Assembly (NCBI GenBank): GCA_021774735.1
Contig: JAJFIS010000041.1
Location: 27,844 to 91,843, forward strand
From: Alphaproteobacteria bacterium
GTDB taxonomy: Bacteria > Pseudomonadota > Alphaproteobacteria > Sphingomonadales > Kordiimonadaceae
Length of the DNA: 64,000 nucleotides
Reading direction: 5' to 3'
In this document: positions 49,182 to 57,698 of the stretch, piece after piece
Layout: the number at the start of each line of letters is the position of its first letter
Position numbering within the stretch: the stretch's first letter is position 1
The notes under the pieces: model-generated
What the model saw: the letters and a program-made list of their open reading frames with translations, nothing else
What the model was told of the DNA's origin: nothing
The model's database searches: none
Position numbers and translations under genes: made by a program

Positions 49182-50786
49182 TTATTGCGGCAAGCTATAA
49201 TGCGCTGCCCAAATTTGCTGGTAACGCGCCACTTCTGCGTCCCACGCATCACCCGTCCAGTAGCCCATACCTTGAGCTATTTTTTTCACATCACCGAGCA
49301 CAGACTCGCCGCCCTGTGCCAGCAATAGCCCCAAACGGGTTCGGCGCAACATCAAATCATCTAAATGCACCACCGCTTCATGCGTCAAGGCCCGGCGTAC
49401 ATCGGCCAAGCAAAAGGGTGTGGCATATATTTGGCTCAGCTCGCCAGCTTTCGCGGCTTTAATTACAGCCATAGCCGCAGCGCCGTAGCGCCCAATGAGC
49501 AGATCACCAAAAGCCGGGTCCTTTGGCAAAATATCTGATCCAGATAGCGCAACATCCGCAAAAATACGGTCATCTGAAAAAGCATGCGCCGCCGGCAACA
49601 AGCCTTCTGCACGGGCCATAACGTCGAGCGCAATCAGCCGGAATGTCGTTAGCTTACCGCCACTGACGGTTATCATGCCGCTATCCAGCCACACCGCATG
49701 GTCCCGTCGCTCACTGGATGGGCGACGTTTTATTTTGCCCAATATTGGCTCAGCGGTGATAATAGGCCGCACACCTGACCATGTAGAAATCACATCCGTT
49801 TCATCAATATTACTTTGTGGGAACAACGCATTGGTTGCCACCAGTAGATAATCTAATTCCCTTCTACTTATGCTGGCTTCAATGTCCATGTCACCGGGGT
49901 GGTCAAGGTCTGTGGTGCCTACAATGGCCGCCCCCATCCACGGGTAGATGAACATTTTTCGGCCATCTGTGGGATGTGAAAGGGTTATGGCACCCACGGC
50001 AGGTAATTTAGTCGCTGGCAATGCAATATGACTGCCGCGCAAGGGCCGCACTCGGGTTTCATCCCTCACCTTGCGGCGCAGTCGGTCCGCCCAAGCCCCC
50101 GTGGCATTGATCACAAGCTTGGCTTTCAAGTTTATCTCCTTTTCGCCGATAAGGTCGGTGAGCTTAACCCCCACCACCTTGCCATCATTGATCATCAGGT
50201 CGGTAACACGGGCATAGTTAAGCGCTTTGCATTTGTCGCTCAGTGCCTCCTCCAACACGCGCAAAACCAGCCGGGTATCATCGGTTATGGTATCGCTATA
50301 ATAATAGCTGGAGGCGATATCACTTACATTAATGCCGGGGAATTTATCTGTTAAATCAGACAGTTGTACCCGATGATGGTCGCGGATGCCCGCCATTTTA
50401 TCATAGAGCCACATCAAAGGTTTCAGACCAAGGCGCATCAACCAAGATGCATGATCAACCAGAAAATAATAGCCCATACGAGTGACCAATCCCGGTGCTT
50501 CTGCCACCAACCTTTCACGTTCAACAAGGCTATGATGGGTTAGTTTAAAGTCTCCTGACGCCAAATAACGCAAGCCCCCGTGAACCATTTTTGACGAGCG
50601 ACTTGAGGTGCCATAGGCAAAATCCTGTTGCTCGACCAGCACGGCGCGGTAGCCTCTACGCGCAGCCTCTCGCAATATACCCGCACCCGTGATACCACCA
50701 CCAATGATGATCATGTCATAGGTCTCGTCGGACTCCGCTGGCTCGTTAAGACTAGCCCAAATTGCACCACGGTCCATCACTGGCAT
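49182..50786 (-). CDS. glpD: Glycerol-3-phosphate dehydrogenase (aerobic, FAD)
   Basis: A membrane-associated flavoenzyme oxidising sn-glycerol-3-phosphate to dihydroxyacetone phosphate and passing electrons to quinone. The 534 residues include MIIIGGGITGAGILREAARR (FAD), SRSSKMVHGGLRYL, HIALPATKLP, YPWMGAAIVGTTDLDHPGD, SGGKLTTFR and a helical C-terminal domain with HEAVVHLDDLMLRRTRLG. It is divergent from glpK, with 158 bases between, giving a glycerol catabolic locus without a local glpF or regulator. Confidence 0.95.
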   Translation of the reverse strand: MPVMDRGAIWASLNEPAESDETYDMIIIGGGITGAGILREAARRGYRAVLVEQQDFAYGTSSRSSKMVHGGLRYLASGDFKLTHHSLVERERLVAEAPGLVTRMGYYFLVDHASWLMRLGLKPLMWLYDKMAGIRDHHRVQLSDLTDKFPGINVSDIASSYYYSDTITDDTRLVLRVLEEALSDKCKALNYARVTDLMINDGKVVGVKLTDLIGEKEINLKAKLVINATGAWADRLRRKVRDETRVRPLRGSHIALPATKLPAVGAITLSHPTDGRKMFIYPWMGAAIVGTTDLDHPGDMDIEASISRRELDYLLVATNALFPQSNIDETDVISTWSGVRPIITAEPILGKIKRRPSSERRDHAVWLDSGMITVSGGKLTTFRLIALDVMARAEGLLPAAHAFSDDRIFADVALSGSDILPKDPAFGDLLIGRYGAAAMAVIKAAKAGELSQIYATPFCLADVRRALTHEAVVHLDDLMLRRTRLGLLLAQGGESVLGDVKKIAQGMGYWTGDAWDAEVARYQQIWAAHYSLPQ

Positions 50787-50817
50787 AAATATCTCACATC
50801 GTTAAACCTTAGGAGCC

Positions 50818-50831
50818 AGCCTTGTAAGGCT
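50818..50831. promoter_or_regulatory. Short palindrome between glpD and glpK
   Basis: AGCCTTGTAAGGCT is a 14-base palindrome (6-bp arms, 2-base centre), embedded in GAGCC...GGCTC and followed by CTTTTG. It lies 32 bases upstream of the glpD start in the divergent glpD/glpK promoter region, so it could be an operator or a small hairpin in the leader. No match to a known GlpR site is claimed. Confidence 0.35.
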
Positions 50832-50944
50832 CTTTTGCCAATGCATCAACCCTGCAAAGCGCATTAGATACCTTGCGTGTAGATAAATTATGGCTAAGCT
50901 TCAAAGCTACCCACAATTAAACCGACACGAGGCAGAGGCCAGAC

Positions 50945-52420
50945 ATGAAAGATTTGATACTTGCCATTGACCAAGGCACCAGTAGCAGCCGCGCCATGGT
51001 ATTTGATGCGAACGGCGCGGTGATGGCTAGTAGCCAGCAAGAATTTCCCCAAATATACCCGGAAAATGGCTGGGTGGAACATGACCCGGAAGCAATTTGG
51101 GCTTCGGTAATTTCTGTCTGCAGCGATGCCACATCAGCTTTGGCCCACCGCATTGCCGCTGCGGGGGTCACCAACCAGCGCGAAACCACGGTGGTCTGGG
51201 AGCGAGAGAGCGGCAAGCCGATCTATAATGCCATCGTATGGCAGGACCGTCGCACCGCTGACCGCACCGATGCGATGAAAGCAGAGGGCTTGGAGCCTGA
51301 AGTAAACAAGCGCACTGGGTTGCTGCTCGACCCATATTTTTCTGCCTCCAAAATCGCCTGGATACTCGACCATGTTCCTGGCGCGAGAGCAAAAGCAGAA
51401 GCGGGCAGCCTGGCCTTTGGTACCATTGAAAGCTTTTTGATATTCCGCTTAACCGGTGGTAAGCGCCACGTTAGCGATGCCACCAACGCCGCGCGCACCA
51501 GTCTTTATAATATTATGACCGGCATGTGGGATGATGACCTGCTAAGCATGTTCAATGTACCGCGTGCGATATTGCCCGATGTGCTTGATAATATTGCTAA
51601 TTTTGGCAGTATTACGTCTGACCTTCTTGGCACATCCATCCCCATTTTAGGGGCGGCGGGCGACCAACAAGCGGCCAGCATCGGCCAAGCATGCATGAAG
51701 CCTGGTATGGTGAAAAGCACCTATGGTACCGGTTGTTTCCTTTTGGTGAACACCGGCGAAAAGGCGCTGCTATCCAAGAACAAACTGCTGACGACCATCG
51801 CTTATGCCCTGAATGGCAAGTGTTATTACGCGCTCGAAGGGTCCTTGTTTATTGCTGGGGCCGCCATTCAGTGGCTGCGGGATGAAATGGGCCTGATCAA
51901 GCAGGCAAGCGACGCTGAGGCCATCGCCCGCAGCGTCCCCGCTGACCACGGCGTTTATATGGTACCCGCTTTTGCGGGGCTTGGTGCACCGCACTGGGAC
52001 CCAGGCGCACGCGGTGCTATCCTTGGCTTAACACGGGCTTCCGGCGCGAAAGAACTTATCCGCGCGACTTTGGAAGCCCCCGCATACCAAACTACTGATT
52101 TGCTAAAAGCACTGGAGGATGACGGCGTTAGCCTAAGCGAGCTACGCATTGATGGCGGCATGGCGGCCAACAGCTGGTTCGCACAGTTCCTTGCCGATAT
52201 TTCTGGCGTGAAAGTCACGGTGCCTAAAATGCGGGAAAGTACCGCCATGGGGGCCGCAATTTTGGCGGGCATCGGCGCGGGATTGATCGACGGCATCGAT
52301 AATATTGACCAATTTTGGCAGGCTGAGCATAGCTATGGCCCTAGTCTCAACGCCGATGCTCGTGCTAACCTCTTAGCTGGATGGGCAGAGGCCGTTGAGC
52401 GTGTGAAAAGCACCGGCTAG
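50945..52420 (+). CDS. glpK: Glycerol kinase
   Basis: Phosphorylates glycerol to sn-glycerol-3-phosphate, the substrate of GlpD. The 491-residue FGGY-family kinase shows [95 protein letters not shown] and [31 protein letters not shown] precedes the ATG. Full length, no missing motif. A glycerol facilitator gene is not present nearby. Confidence 0.96.
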   Translation: MKDLILAIDQGTSSSRAMVFDANGAVMASSQQEFPQIYPENGWVEHDPEAIWASVISVCSDATSALAHRIAAAGVTNQRETTVVWERESGKPIYNAIVWQDRRTADRTDAMKAEGLEPEVNKRTGLLLDPYFSASKIAWILDHVPGARAKAEAGSLAFGTIESFLIFRLTGGKRHVSDATNAARTSLYNIMTGMWDDDLLSMFNVPRAILPDVLDNIANFGSITSDLLGTSIPILGAAGDQQAASIGQACMKPGMVKSTYGTGCFLLVNTGEKALLSKNKLLTTIAYALNGKCYYALEGSLFIAGAAIQWLRDEMGLIKQASDAEAIARSVPADHGVYMVPAFAGLGAPHWDPGARGAILGLTRASGAKELIRATLEAPAYQTTDLLKALEDDGVSLSELRIDGGMAANSWFAQFLADISGVKVTVPKMRESTAMGAAILAGIGAGLIDGIDNIDQFWQAEHSYGPSLNADARANLLAGWAEAVERVKSTG

Positions 52421-52475
52421 CCGTGATAGTAAAAATCGAACAAATCTATTGCATTAGTAGTTTATCACCGGCCCC

Positions 52476-52506
52476 TTTTGATCTAGCATCAGTTTCTAGA
52501 TCAAAA
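52476..52506. promoter_or_regulatory. 31-bp inverted repeat upstream of the rubrerythrin triad
   Basis: A perfect 11-bp inverted repeat (TTTTGATCTAG and CTAGATCAAAA) around the 9-base centre CATCAGTTT, ending 42 bases before the rubrerythrin ATG. Each arm contains a TTGAT half-site like those of FNR/CRP-family proteins, but the half-site centres are about 22 bp apart instead of the canonical 9, i.e. roughly two helical turns. No T-run follows, so a glpK terminator is less likely than an operator. Confidence 0.55.
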
Positions 52507-52548
52507 TAGGCAACATGCCCTTAACGGGAAATATATAAGGAGAAACCA

Positions 52549-52965
52549 ATGGCTGATCTAAAAGGTTCACAGACTGAGCAAAATTTAAAGGACGCCTTTG
52601 CAGGCGAATCACAGGCGAACCGTCGTTATCTTTATTTTGCCCAAAAAGCTGACATTGAAGGCTATCCTGATACGGCTGCGGTATTCCGCTCCACGGCAGA
52701 AGGCGAAACTGGCCACGCCCACGGGCATTTGGAATATTTGGAAGAAACCGGTGACCCGGCAACCGGCCTGCCGATTGGCGACACCGATGATAACTTAAAA
52801 GCTGCCATCGCTGGCGAAACTCATGAGTATACCGACATGTACCCTGGCATGGCGAAAACCGCTCGCGACGAAGGTTTTGACGAAATCGCTGATTGGTTTG
52901 AAACATTGGGGAAAGCTGAAAAGTCACATGCTGGCCGTTTCCAGAGAGCTTTAGACGAGCTTTAA
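52549..52965 (+). CDS. Rubrerythrin-like diiron protein
   Basis: A 138-residue four-helix diiron protein with the ferritin-like ligand pattern: [48 protein letters not shown] and [14 protein letters not shown]. It lacks the C-terminal rubredoxin domain of classical rubrerythrins (about 190 residues), so electrons must come from a partner. Rubrerythrins reduce hydrogen peroxide. The two following genes, a CCG-type Fe-S protein and a DUF3501 protein, form a recurring triad with short rubrerythrins. A perfect AAGGAG SD precedes ATG 52549. Confidence 0.93.
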   Translation: MADLKGSQTEQNLKDAFAGESQANRRYLYFAQKADIEGYPDTAAVFRSTAEGETGHAHGHLEYLEETGDPATGLPIGDTDDNLKAAIAGETHEYTDMYPGMAKTARDEGFDEIADWFETLGKAEKSHAGRFQRALDEL

Positions 52966-52999
52966 TATCTTTGCCTAAGAAGCTTTAATAATGAATTTG

Positions 53000-53021
53000 G
53001 ATTGGGCGTACGCGCCCAATC
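53000..53021 (+). terminator. Hairpin between rubrerythrin and Fe-S protein genes
   Basis: GATTGGGCG and CGCCCAATC make a perfect 9-bp stem with the 4-base loop TACG, 34 bases after the rubrerythrin stop. No T-run follows, so it is more likely a processing or stabilising element that sets higher rubrerythrin mRNA levels than a full terminator. Confidence 0.55.
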
Positions 53022-53057
53022 ACAGTTGGTTGCACCCAAAGCTGAGGGAGATATGCG

Positions 53058-54407
53058 ATGCGCGAAGGTAGCCTTGATGCCCCTACCCGACATCCTATCC
53101 TATGGCAGGATGAAGATTTTTACGACGAGGAAAAGCTAGACGCTGAGCTGCGCCGGGTTTTTGATATCTGCCATGGTTGCCGCCGTTGCTTTAACCTTTG
53201 CGACAGCTTCCCGCGCCTGTTCGACCTGGTCGATGCAGCGGGTGACGATGAGCTAGAAGCGGTAAACAGCAAGGATTTTAAGCCCGTTGTTGATGCCTGT
53301 ACGCTTTGCGACATGTGCTATATGACCAAATGCCCCTATGTGCCGCCCCATGAATTTAATCTCGATTTCCCGCACCTTATGCTGCGCTACCGTGCGGTGG
53401 AAGCCCGCAAAGGCGACATCGGCTTTACCGACAAGCAGTTAAGTGAGACCGACCGCAACGCAAAGCTTGCCAAAATAGCACCCGGTTTGACTAATTGGGC
53501 AACCAAGCGCAGTAATGCCTTAACCCGGCCCATGATGCAGGCGGCCATCGGCATCCACCGGGATGCTGAACTGCCGAAATATGAGCGTGTGACCCTTTGT
53601 GACAAGGCAAAGCTAAAAGAGAGCCAGACACCCTTGAATATGGATGCCCCAGCTTATGGCCGCAAAGCGGTGGTTTATGCCACCTGTTTCGCCAATTATA
53701 ACAATACTGACATCGGCATGGACACGCTCAACATTCTGGCAAAAAATGGCGTGGAGACCGAGGTAATTTATCCCGAATGCTGCGGTATGCCCCAAATGGA
53801 ACACGGCGAGCTGGCGCGCGTTGCTGGCAAGGCAGAGAATATCTCAGCCGCTCTGACACCGTGGATAGATAAGGGCTATGATATTATCGCCTTGGTACCA
53901 TCCTGCGCCCTCATGCTAAAGTCCGAATGGCCGCTGCTGTTACCGGATAATGATATGGTGAAGAAACTAGCCAGTGCCAGCTATGACGCGGCGGAATATA
54001 TTATGGATATTGCCAAAAATGAAGGCTTGGCTGAAGGGCTAATCGCGCTGGACGGCCCCGTTAGCCTGCATATATCCTGCCATAGCCGCGCCCAAAATAT
54101 GGGCCAGAAAGCCACCCAAATGCTGTGCTTAATTCCAGAGACCAAAGTTAAGCCCATTGAGCGTTGCTCAGGTCATGGTGGTTCTTGGGGGGTCAAGAAA
54201 AATTGGTTCCCTGTGGCTTTAAAAGTTGGCAAACCAGTGGCTAAACAAGCGATTAAAAATGATAATGCTTATCTAGTTTCCGAGTGTCCCTTGGCCCGCG
54301 AGCATATTGTGCAAGGCGTTGAAGAAGGCGGAGGAAACATTGATAAAATCAAGCATTATCAACACCCTATACAGTTACTCGCCAAAGCATATGGCCTTAA
54401 TAAATGA
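53058..54407 (+). CDS. Fe-S oxidoreductase with CCG domains (GlpC/HdrD-like)
   Basis: A 449-residue cytoplasmic protein, probably the electron donor for the upstream rubrerythrin. Two [4Fe-4S] motifs near the N-terminus (CHGCRRCFNLCDSFP and CTLCDMCYMTKCP) are followed by two cysteine-rich (CCG) domains: YATCFANYN...YPECCGMPQME and ISCHSRAQNMGQ...ERCSGHGGSWG. The second has CSGHGG in place of CCGxGG, which I recall as normal for this rubrerythrin-linked subgroup. It resembles heterodisulfide reductase subunit D and anaerobic GlpC. GlpK is near, but the partner genes fit the rubrerythrin triad better than a GlpABC system. Confidence 0.9.
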   Translation: MREGSLDAPTRHPILWQDEDFYDEEKLDAELRRVFDICHGCRRCFNLCDSFPRLFDLVDAAGDDELEAVNSKDFKPVVDACTLCDMCYMTKCPYVPPHEFNLDFPHLMLRYRAVEARKGDIGFTDKQLSETDRNAKLAKIAPGLTNWATKRSNALTRPMMQAAIGIHRDAELPKYERVTLCDKAKLKESQTPLNMDAPAYGRKAVVYATCFANYNNTDIGMDTLNILAKNGVETEVIYPECCGMPQMEHGELARVAGKAENISAALTPWIDKGYDIIALVPSCALMLKSEWPLLLPDNDMVKKLASASYDAAEYIMDIAKNEGLAEGLIALDGPVSLHISCHSRAQNMGQKATQMLCLIPETKVKPIERCSGHGGSWGVKKNWFPVALKVGKPVAKQAIKNDNAYLVSECPLAREHIVQGVEEGGGNIDKIKHYQHPIQLLAKAYGLNK

Positions 54408-54419
54408 TGTGGAATAACC

Positions 54420-55007
54420 ATGACAGCTAAACGTGCGATCGAAAAATCTGATATTATGGACTATGCTACTTACCGTGATGCGCGCCCCGCATACCGCAAA
54501 CGTATCATCGCCCTTAAAAAAGACCGCCGCGTGGCCCTTGGCCCCAACGCCACGGCACATTTTGAGAGCTTTGATACCATGCTGTATCAGGTGCAGGAAA
54601 TGCTACATACCGAGCGCGGCGGTGCTGAGCAATTAGCCGACGAATTAGCGGCATACCAACCTATGATCCCCGGAGGTAATGAGTTGGTTTGCACGCTAAT
54701 GTTAGAATATGAAAACCCGGTCCGCCGCACAGAAATGCTTTCCAAACTTGGCGGTATTGAAGATACTATCGCCCTTGAATTTGACGGAGAGACTATCCAT
54801 GCAACAGCTGAAAATGAAGTGGAACGCACCACTTCGGTCGGCAAGACATCGGCAATTCACTTCCTACATTTCCATTTTAATGATGCTCAAGTAGCAAAGT
54901 TTTCTAAAGTCAAAATGCGCGTGATCTTATCTGTTGGGCACTCTCAGTATCCGCATATGACGGTCATGACAGAGTACACCCGCTCAGCATTAGCTGTAGA
55001 TTTATAA
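54420..55007 (+). CDS. DUF3501 family protein
   Basis: A 195-residue soluble protein of the uncharacterised DUF3501 family. Recognisable features are the RKRIIALKKDRRVALGPNAT block, FESFDTMLYQVQEML, GGAEQLADELAAYQPMIPGG, PVRRTEMLSKLGGIEDT, VERTTSVGKTSAIHFLHF and GHSQYPHMTVM. The family has no known function and almost always follows a rubrerythrin/CCG Fe-S pair, suggesting a joint peroxide-defence or redox role. There are no Cys motifs; several His (HFLHFHF, GHSQYPH) could bind a metal. It starts 13 bases after the Fe-S gene, and a bidirectional terminator follows. Confidence 0.88.
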   Translation: MTAKRAIEKSDIMDYATYRDARPAYRKRIIALKKDRRVALGPNATAHFESFDTMLYQVQEMLHTERGGAEQLADELAAYQPMIPGGNELVCTLMLEYENPVRRTEMLSKLGGIEDTIALEFDGETIHATAENEVERTTSVGKTSAIHFLHFHFNDAQVAKFSKVKMRVILSVGHSQYPHMTVMTEYTRSALAVDL

Positions 55008-55036
55008 AACCCCGAAAAAGTTTCCTCTTCCGGGGT
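55008..55036 (-). terminator. Terminator between DUF3501 gene and porin gene
   Basis: On the minus strand CCCCGGAAGAG and CTTTTTCGGGG pair over 11 positions (two G-T wobbles) around a GAAA tetraloop, followed by TTTTAT. It lies 30 bases beyond the porin stop. On the plus strand the same hairpin follows the DUF3501 stop directly, with TTTTT a few bases later, so it probably serves both convergent genes. Confidence 0.85.
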
Positions 55037-55065
55037 CATAATGTTTTTATGGCCGAGATAAAGGC

Positions 55066-56295
55066 TTAAAATTTCATACCCAAGGTCAACCAGATTTTTG
55101 TCGTGTCGGTTGAAAAGCTATCCGCATTATAATGTGCTGCCTTGAGAGACACCGAATATGTTTTGTTGAAGGTTTTCGCCACCAACCAATCAAACTCACT
55201 GCCATAGTCAAAATCGGCAGAGGCTGACTGGAAGTCATGATAGACAGCCATTAATTTAATGCCGCCAAGTGGTCCTGCACTTTTTGGCACAACATAAGTT
55301 AAGCTGGCATAAGCGTCTTCTAGGCCCCATTTCGGCGTTCCTAAAAACTTGTCGGCAAAACCATTAAATTTATGTAGGGTCGCCAACGGTGTTTTGAAGC
55401 TAACGCCATTGCCAGCACCCAAAACTTCATAGCCTAATTTGCCGGTGAACCCACCACTGCTACCGCTTACAGAGCCGTGGAAATAATTGGCCTTATAGTC
55501 AACAGGGTTGTCTTTATAGTCAGACTGGGTCGCAAAATCCAACTCATAGGCAATCTTGCCGCCACCCATTTTTTTGGCGCCTTCAATTCGAACCCCATAA
55601 GTGGCACTGCTTAGCCCAAAAGCCGGTGCATCATTAAGGTCAATCGCGAGAGCATAACCACTAATTTTAACAAGGTCAGACGCCTTATACATTACGGTTA
55701 AAGCATGCGTATTTGTATCCAAATTACCGAGCGGATGCTTATTTGAAAAAATCCGGTTCACATTCCAAATATAACCATAAATAGCTGTCACTTTATCTGA
55801 TGGCGACCATACACCAACAACAGAATCATATGTTTGGTCATTTTGGCGAAAACCAACGGTGCCAACAAAGCGTTGATTGGCAAGATTGATACCTTGCCGA
55901 CCGGCTTTCAGCGTAATCCCATCACCACTATATTGCAGGTAAGCTTGGTTCAGCTCTGTCCCTTCTGGGTCTGCAATGACGGGGCGGTTAATCTTACCGT
56001 TAATGGTGTTGTTGTAATTCTCTTTTCCTATCGACAAAATACTGTCGAATTCAACAACGCCGCTAAAGCCTTTAAATTTACCTGTGGTATATTTCAGTTT
56101 GCCGCGCAGGGTGGATGCAGTGGCATCCAAAGCAAGACCATCTTGGTCAACATTTTCAAGACGGTAACGAACATCGAGACTAGCTTTGCCTTTGGTCAGG
56201 GCCTCAGTAAGGCTTTCTGCATCGCTCGATATAACCGCAGGGGTGCCCGCAAGTACAACTGAGATAGCAAACAATGATGATAATAAAGGTTTCAT
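55066..56295 (-). CDS. Outer-membrane porin, alginate-export-like beta barrel
   Basis: A 409-residue protein with a signal peptide (SSLFAISVVLAGTPAVIS), then repeated amphipathic strands ending in GMKF, the usual terminal Phe of outer-membrane barrels. The start SLDVRYRLENVDQDGLALDA, then TLRGKLKYTTG, and LKAGRQGINLANQRFVGTVG are typical of the alginate-export/OprD-like porin family. The substrate is unknown; position beside narGHJI and behind an FNR-like box suggests an anaerobic role, possibly nitrate or nitrite passage. AGGAGG lies 6 bases before ATG 56295. Confidence 0.85.
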   Translation of the reverse strand: MKPLLSSLFAISVVLAGTPAVISSDAESLTEALTKGKASLDVRYRLENVDQDGLALDATASTLRGKLKYTTGKFKGFSGVVEFDSILSIGKENYNNTINGKINRPVIADPEGTELNQAYLQYSGDGITLKAGRQGINLANQRFVGTVGFRQNDQTYDSVVGVWSPSDKVTAIYGYIWNVNRIFSNKHPLGNLDTNTHALTVMYKASDLVKISGYALAIDLNDAPAFGLSSATYGVRIEGAKKMGGGKIAYELDFATQSDYKDNPVDYKANYFHGSVSGSSGGFTGKLGYEVLGAGNGVSFKTPLATLHKFNGFADKFLGTPKWGLEDAYASLTYVVPKSAGPLGGIKLMAVYHDFQSASADFDYGSEFDWLVAKTFNKTYSVSLKAAHYNADSFSTDTTKIWLTLGMKF

Positions 56296-56370
56296 TTTTT
56301 CCTCCTATGAAACTATCACTGACAATTTCTTCTACTCACAAATTTCTATTCCCAATCGCTCATATAAAAC

Positions 56371-56384
56371 TTGATTTGGGTCAT
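56371..56384 (-). promoter_or_regulatory. FNR/ANR-like box upstream of the porin gene
   Basis: Read on the minus strand this is ATGAC-CCAA-ATCAA, one mismatch from the FNR-family consensus TTGAY-N4-RTCAA. It is centred about 82 bases upstream of the porin start codon, a position compatible with activation. Oxygen control of the porin, shared with the adjacent nitrate respiration operon, is inferred. Confidence 0.55.
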
Positions 56385-56490
56385 GTTTCATTCCGTAATG
56401 GCACACCCGCGACAATTCACCGCAAGTAGCCATCCATCTAGTATTAGGTGATATTTGTTAAAATTTGATTATGGCGGCAAGAAAAGGGAA

Positions 56491-56522
56491 ATGCCGAGCC
56501 ACACTGAAGGGACTCGGCATTC
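56491..56522 (-). terminator. Terminator of the nar operon
   Basis: ATGCCGAG and CTCGGCAT form a perfect 8-bp stem with a 14-base loop, 30 bases beyond the last nar-operon stop (56552). On the minus strand the hairpin is followed by TTTCCCTTTTC, a broken T-run. It separates the nar operon from the FNR-box promoter of the porin gene. Confidence 0.65.
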
Positions 56523-56551
56523 TATTCTATATACTATAACGCTTTAGGGCT

Positions 56552-57001
56552 TTAGCCTTGCGCGAATTTAAACCCTGATATTTTGGCTTCACCAGATAAA
56601 TTCAGCACATAAGCTCGCACGCCTTCGCGCACACTTTGTGTATGTAAGTAATCGCTGATCTTGTCTTCCACTCGCTCAAAAGGAACTATCTTATCAGGCT
56701 GGTCAGTGGCACGAAAACGCTCAATATTTACATCATAATAATGGCGACAGGCTTTTGTATCTGCCTCTGGGCATGTAACTTTGGCCTCGATCAGGCGCAT
56801 CACTGCCTGCTCCACCGCATCACTATCATCTTCCGAGCGGAGAAAACCTTCACGCTTAGCTTCCTGGCGCAATAGCTCCTGAATAACCAGCGACTGAGCC
56901 GCTGCCATTTTGGCATCTTCTACATTGGCTGCGGGATGATATTGCATTTCAGCAAACACCGCGTCATCCGTAATTTCAGTTTCATTGATCATAACAGGCA
57001 T
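56552..57001 (-). CDS. Nar-operon isomerase-family protein lacking the rotamase domain
   Basis: A 149-residue cytoplasmic protein (no signal peptide) at the end of narGHJI, where other proteobacteria carry a NifM/PpiC-type peptidylprolyl isomerase of about 250-300 residues. The N-terminal helical part (VEDAKMAAAQSLVIQELLRQ, ACRHYYDVNIERFRA) and the C-terminal helical part (PFERVEDKISDYLHTQS, VREGVRAYVLNLSGEAKI) are recognisable, but the catalytic parvulin domain normally between them (about 100 residues) is missing. It may retain a chaperone role for NarG or NarI assembly. ATG 57001 has GAGG upstream; an in-frame TTG at 57025 is unlikely. It starts 4 bases after the narI stop. Confidence 0.8.
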   Translation of the reverse strand: MPVMINETEITDDAVFAEMQYHPAANVEDAKMAAAQSLVIQELLRQEAKREGFLRSEDDSDAVEQAVMRLIEAKVTCPEADTKACRHYYDVNIERFRATDQPDKIVPFERVEDKISDYLHTQSVREGVRAYVLNLSGEAKISGFKFAQG

Positions 57002-57005
57002 TTCT

Positions 57006-57692
57006 CTATCCTCTTCTGCGCACAATTTGATAGCCGGGCCGGAATATATATTTAATTGGCGCGCTGATCATATGCACTAACCGGGTGAAGGGGAACAATA
57101 GGAATATTGTTAAGCCTAAAGCGATATGTAGCTTGAATATTATCGGTTCATGCATGACAAAGTCCGCCGCCCCGCCCTGAAAAGTTACAATATGCTGTGC
57201 CCAATTTGCCAGCGCAATCATGCTGGAGCCATCCATATGCTGCATGGAGGCAGGGATAGTCATAAGGCCCAAAATCAACTGAACATACAGAATAAGCAAA
57301 ATTGCAGTATCGGAAAATTTGCTGGTGGCTCGAATGCGGTCATCAAACAAGCGCCGCCAAACTAAAATGGTCATGCCGACAAAGCATAAAGAGCCAAAAA
57401 TGCCCCCGGCGATCATAGCCATTTTCTGCTTTGTTGCTGCATCCATAACATAGTGATAAACACTCTCAGGAGTTAGCAAGCCCACCAAGTGACCAAAGAA
57501 CAACAGAATTATACCAACATGAAAAAGGTTACTGCCGATCCGCAGGCCTTTTTTGCGCAGTAATTGGCTGGAATCTGCTTTCCAACTATAGGGGTCACTA
57601 TCATAGCGGAGGATAGACCCAACCACCATAACGATAATGGCAATATAAGGATAAATACCGAAGAAAAAATCGTTTAAATAACTGTTCATCAT
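57006..57692 (-). CDS. narI: Respiratory nitrate reductase, gamma subunit (cytochrome b)
   Basis: A diheme b-type cytochrome of 228 residues that takes electrons from quinol at the periplasmic side and anchors NarGH. Five membrane segments are visible; family features include the N-terminal FFFGIYPYIAIIVMVVGSIL, NLFHVGIILLFFGHLVGLL (heme His), and the C-terminal FKLHIALGLTIFLLFPFTRLVHMISAP (heme His). An AGGAGG SD precedes ATGATG; the second ATG (57689) is equally possible. It lies between narJ and the isomerase-family gene. Confidence 0.96.
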   Translation of the reverse strand: MMNSYLNDFFFGIYPYIAIIVMVVGSILRYDSDPYSWKADSSQLLRKKGLRIGSNLFHVGIILLFFGHLVGLLTPESVYHYVMDAATKQKMAMIAGGIFGSLCFVGMTILVWRRLFDDRIRATSKFSDTAILLILYVQLILGLMTIPASMQHMDGSSMIALANWAQHIVTFQGGAADFVMHEPIIFKLHIALGLTIFLLFPFTRLVHMISAPIKYIFRPGYQIVRRRG

Positions 57693-57698
57693 GCCCTC

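Noticed and set aside
52478..52491. Canonical FNR box in front of rubrerythrin (TTGATCTAGCATCA)
   Set aside because: The right half-site is shifted by one base (CATCA at the ATCAA position), so a normal 14-bp FNR site is not present; the larger inverted repeat was reported instead.
53058..54407. Assignment of the Fe-S protein as anaerobic GlpC
   Set aside because: No glpA or glpB genes are present, and the flanking rubrerythrin and DUF3501 genes define a different recurring cluster.
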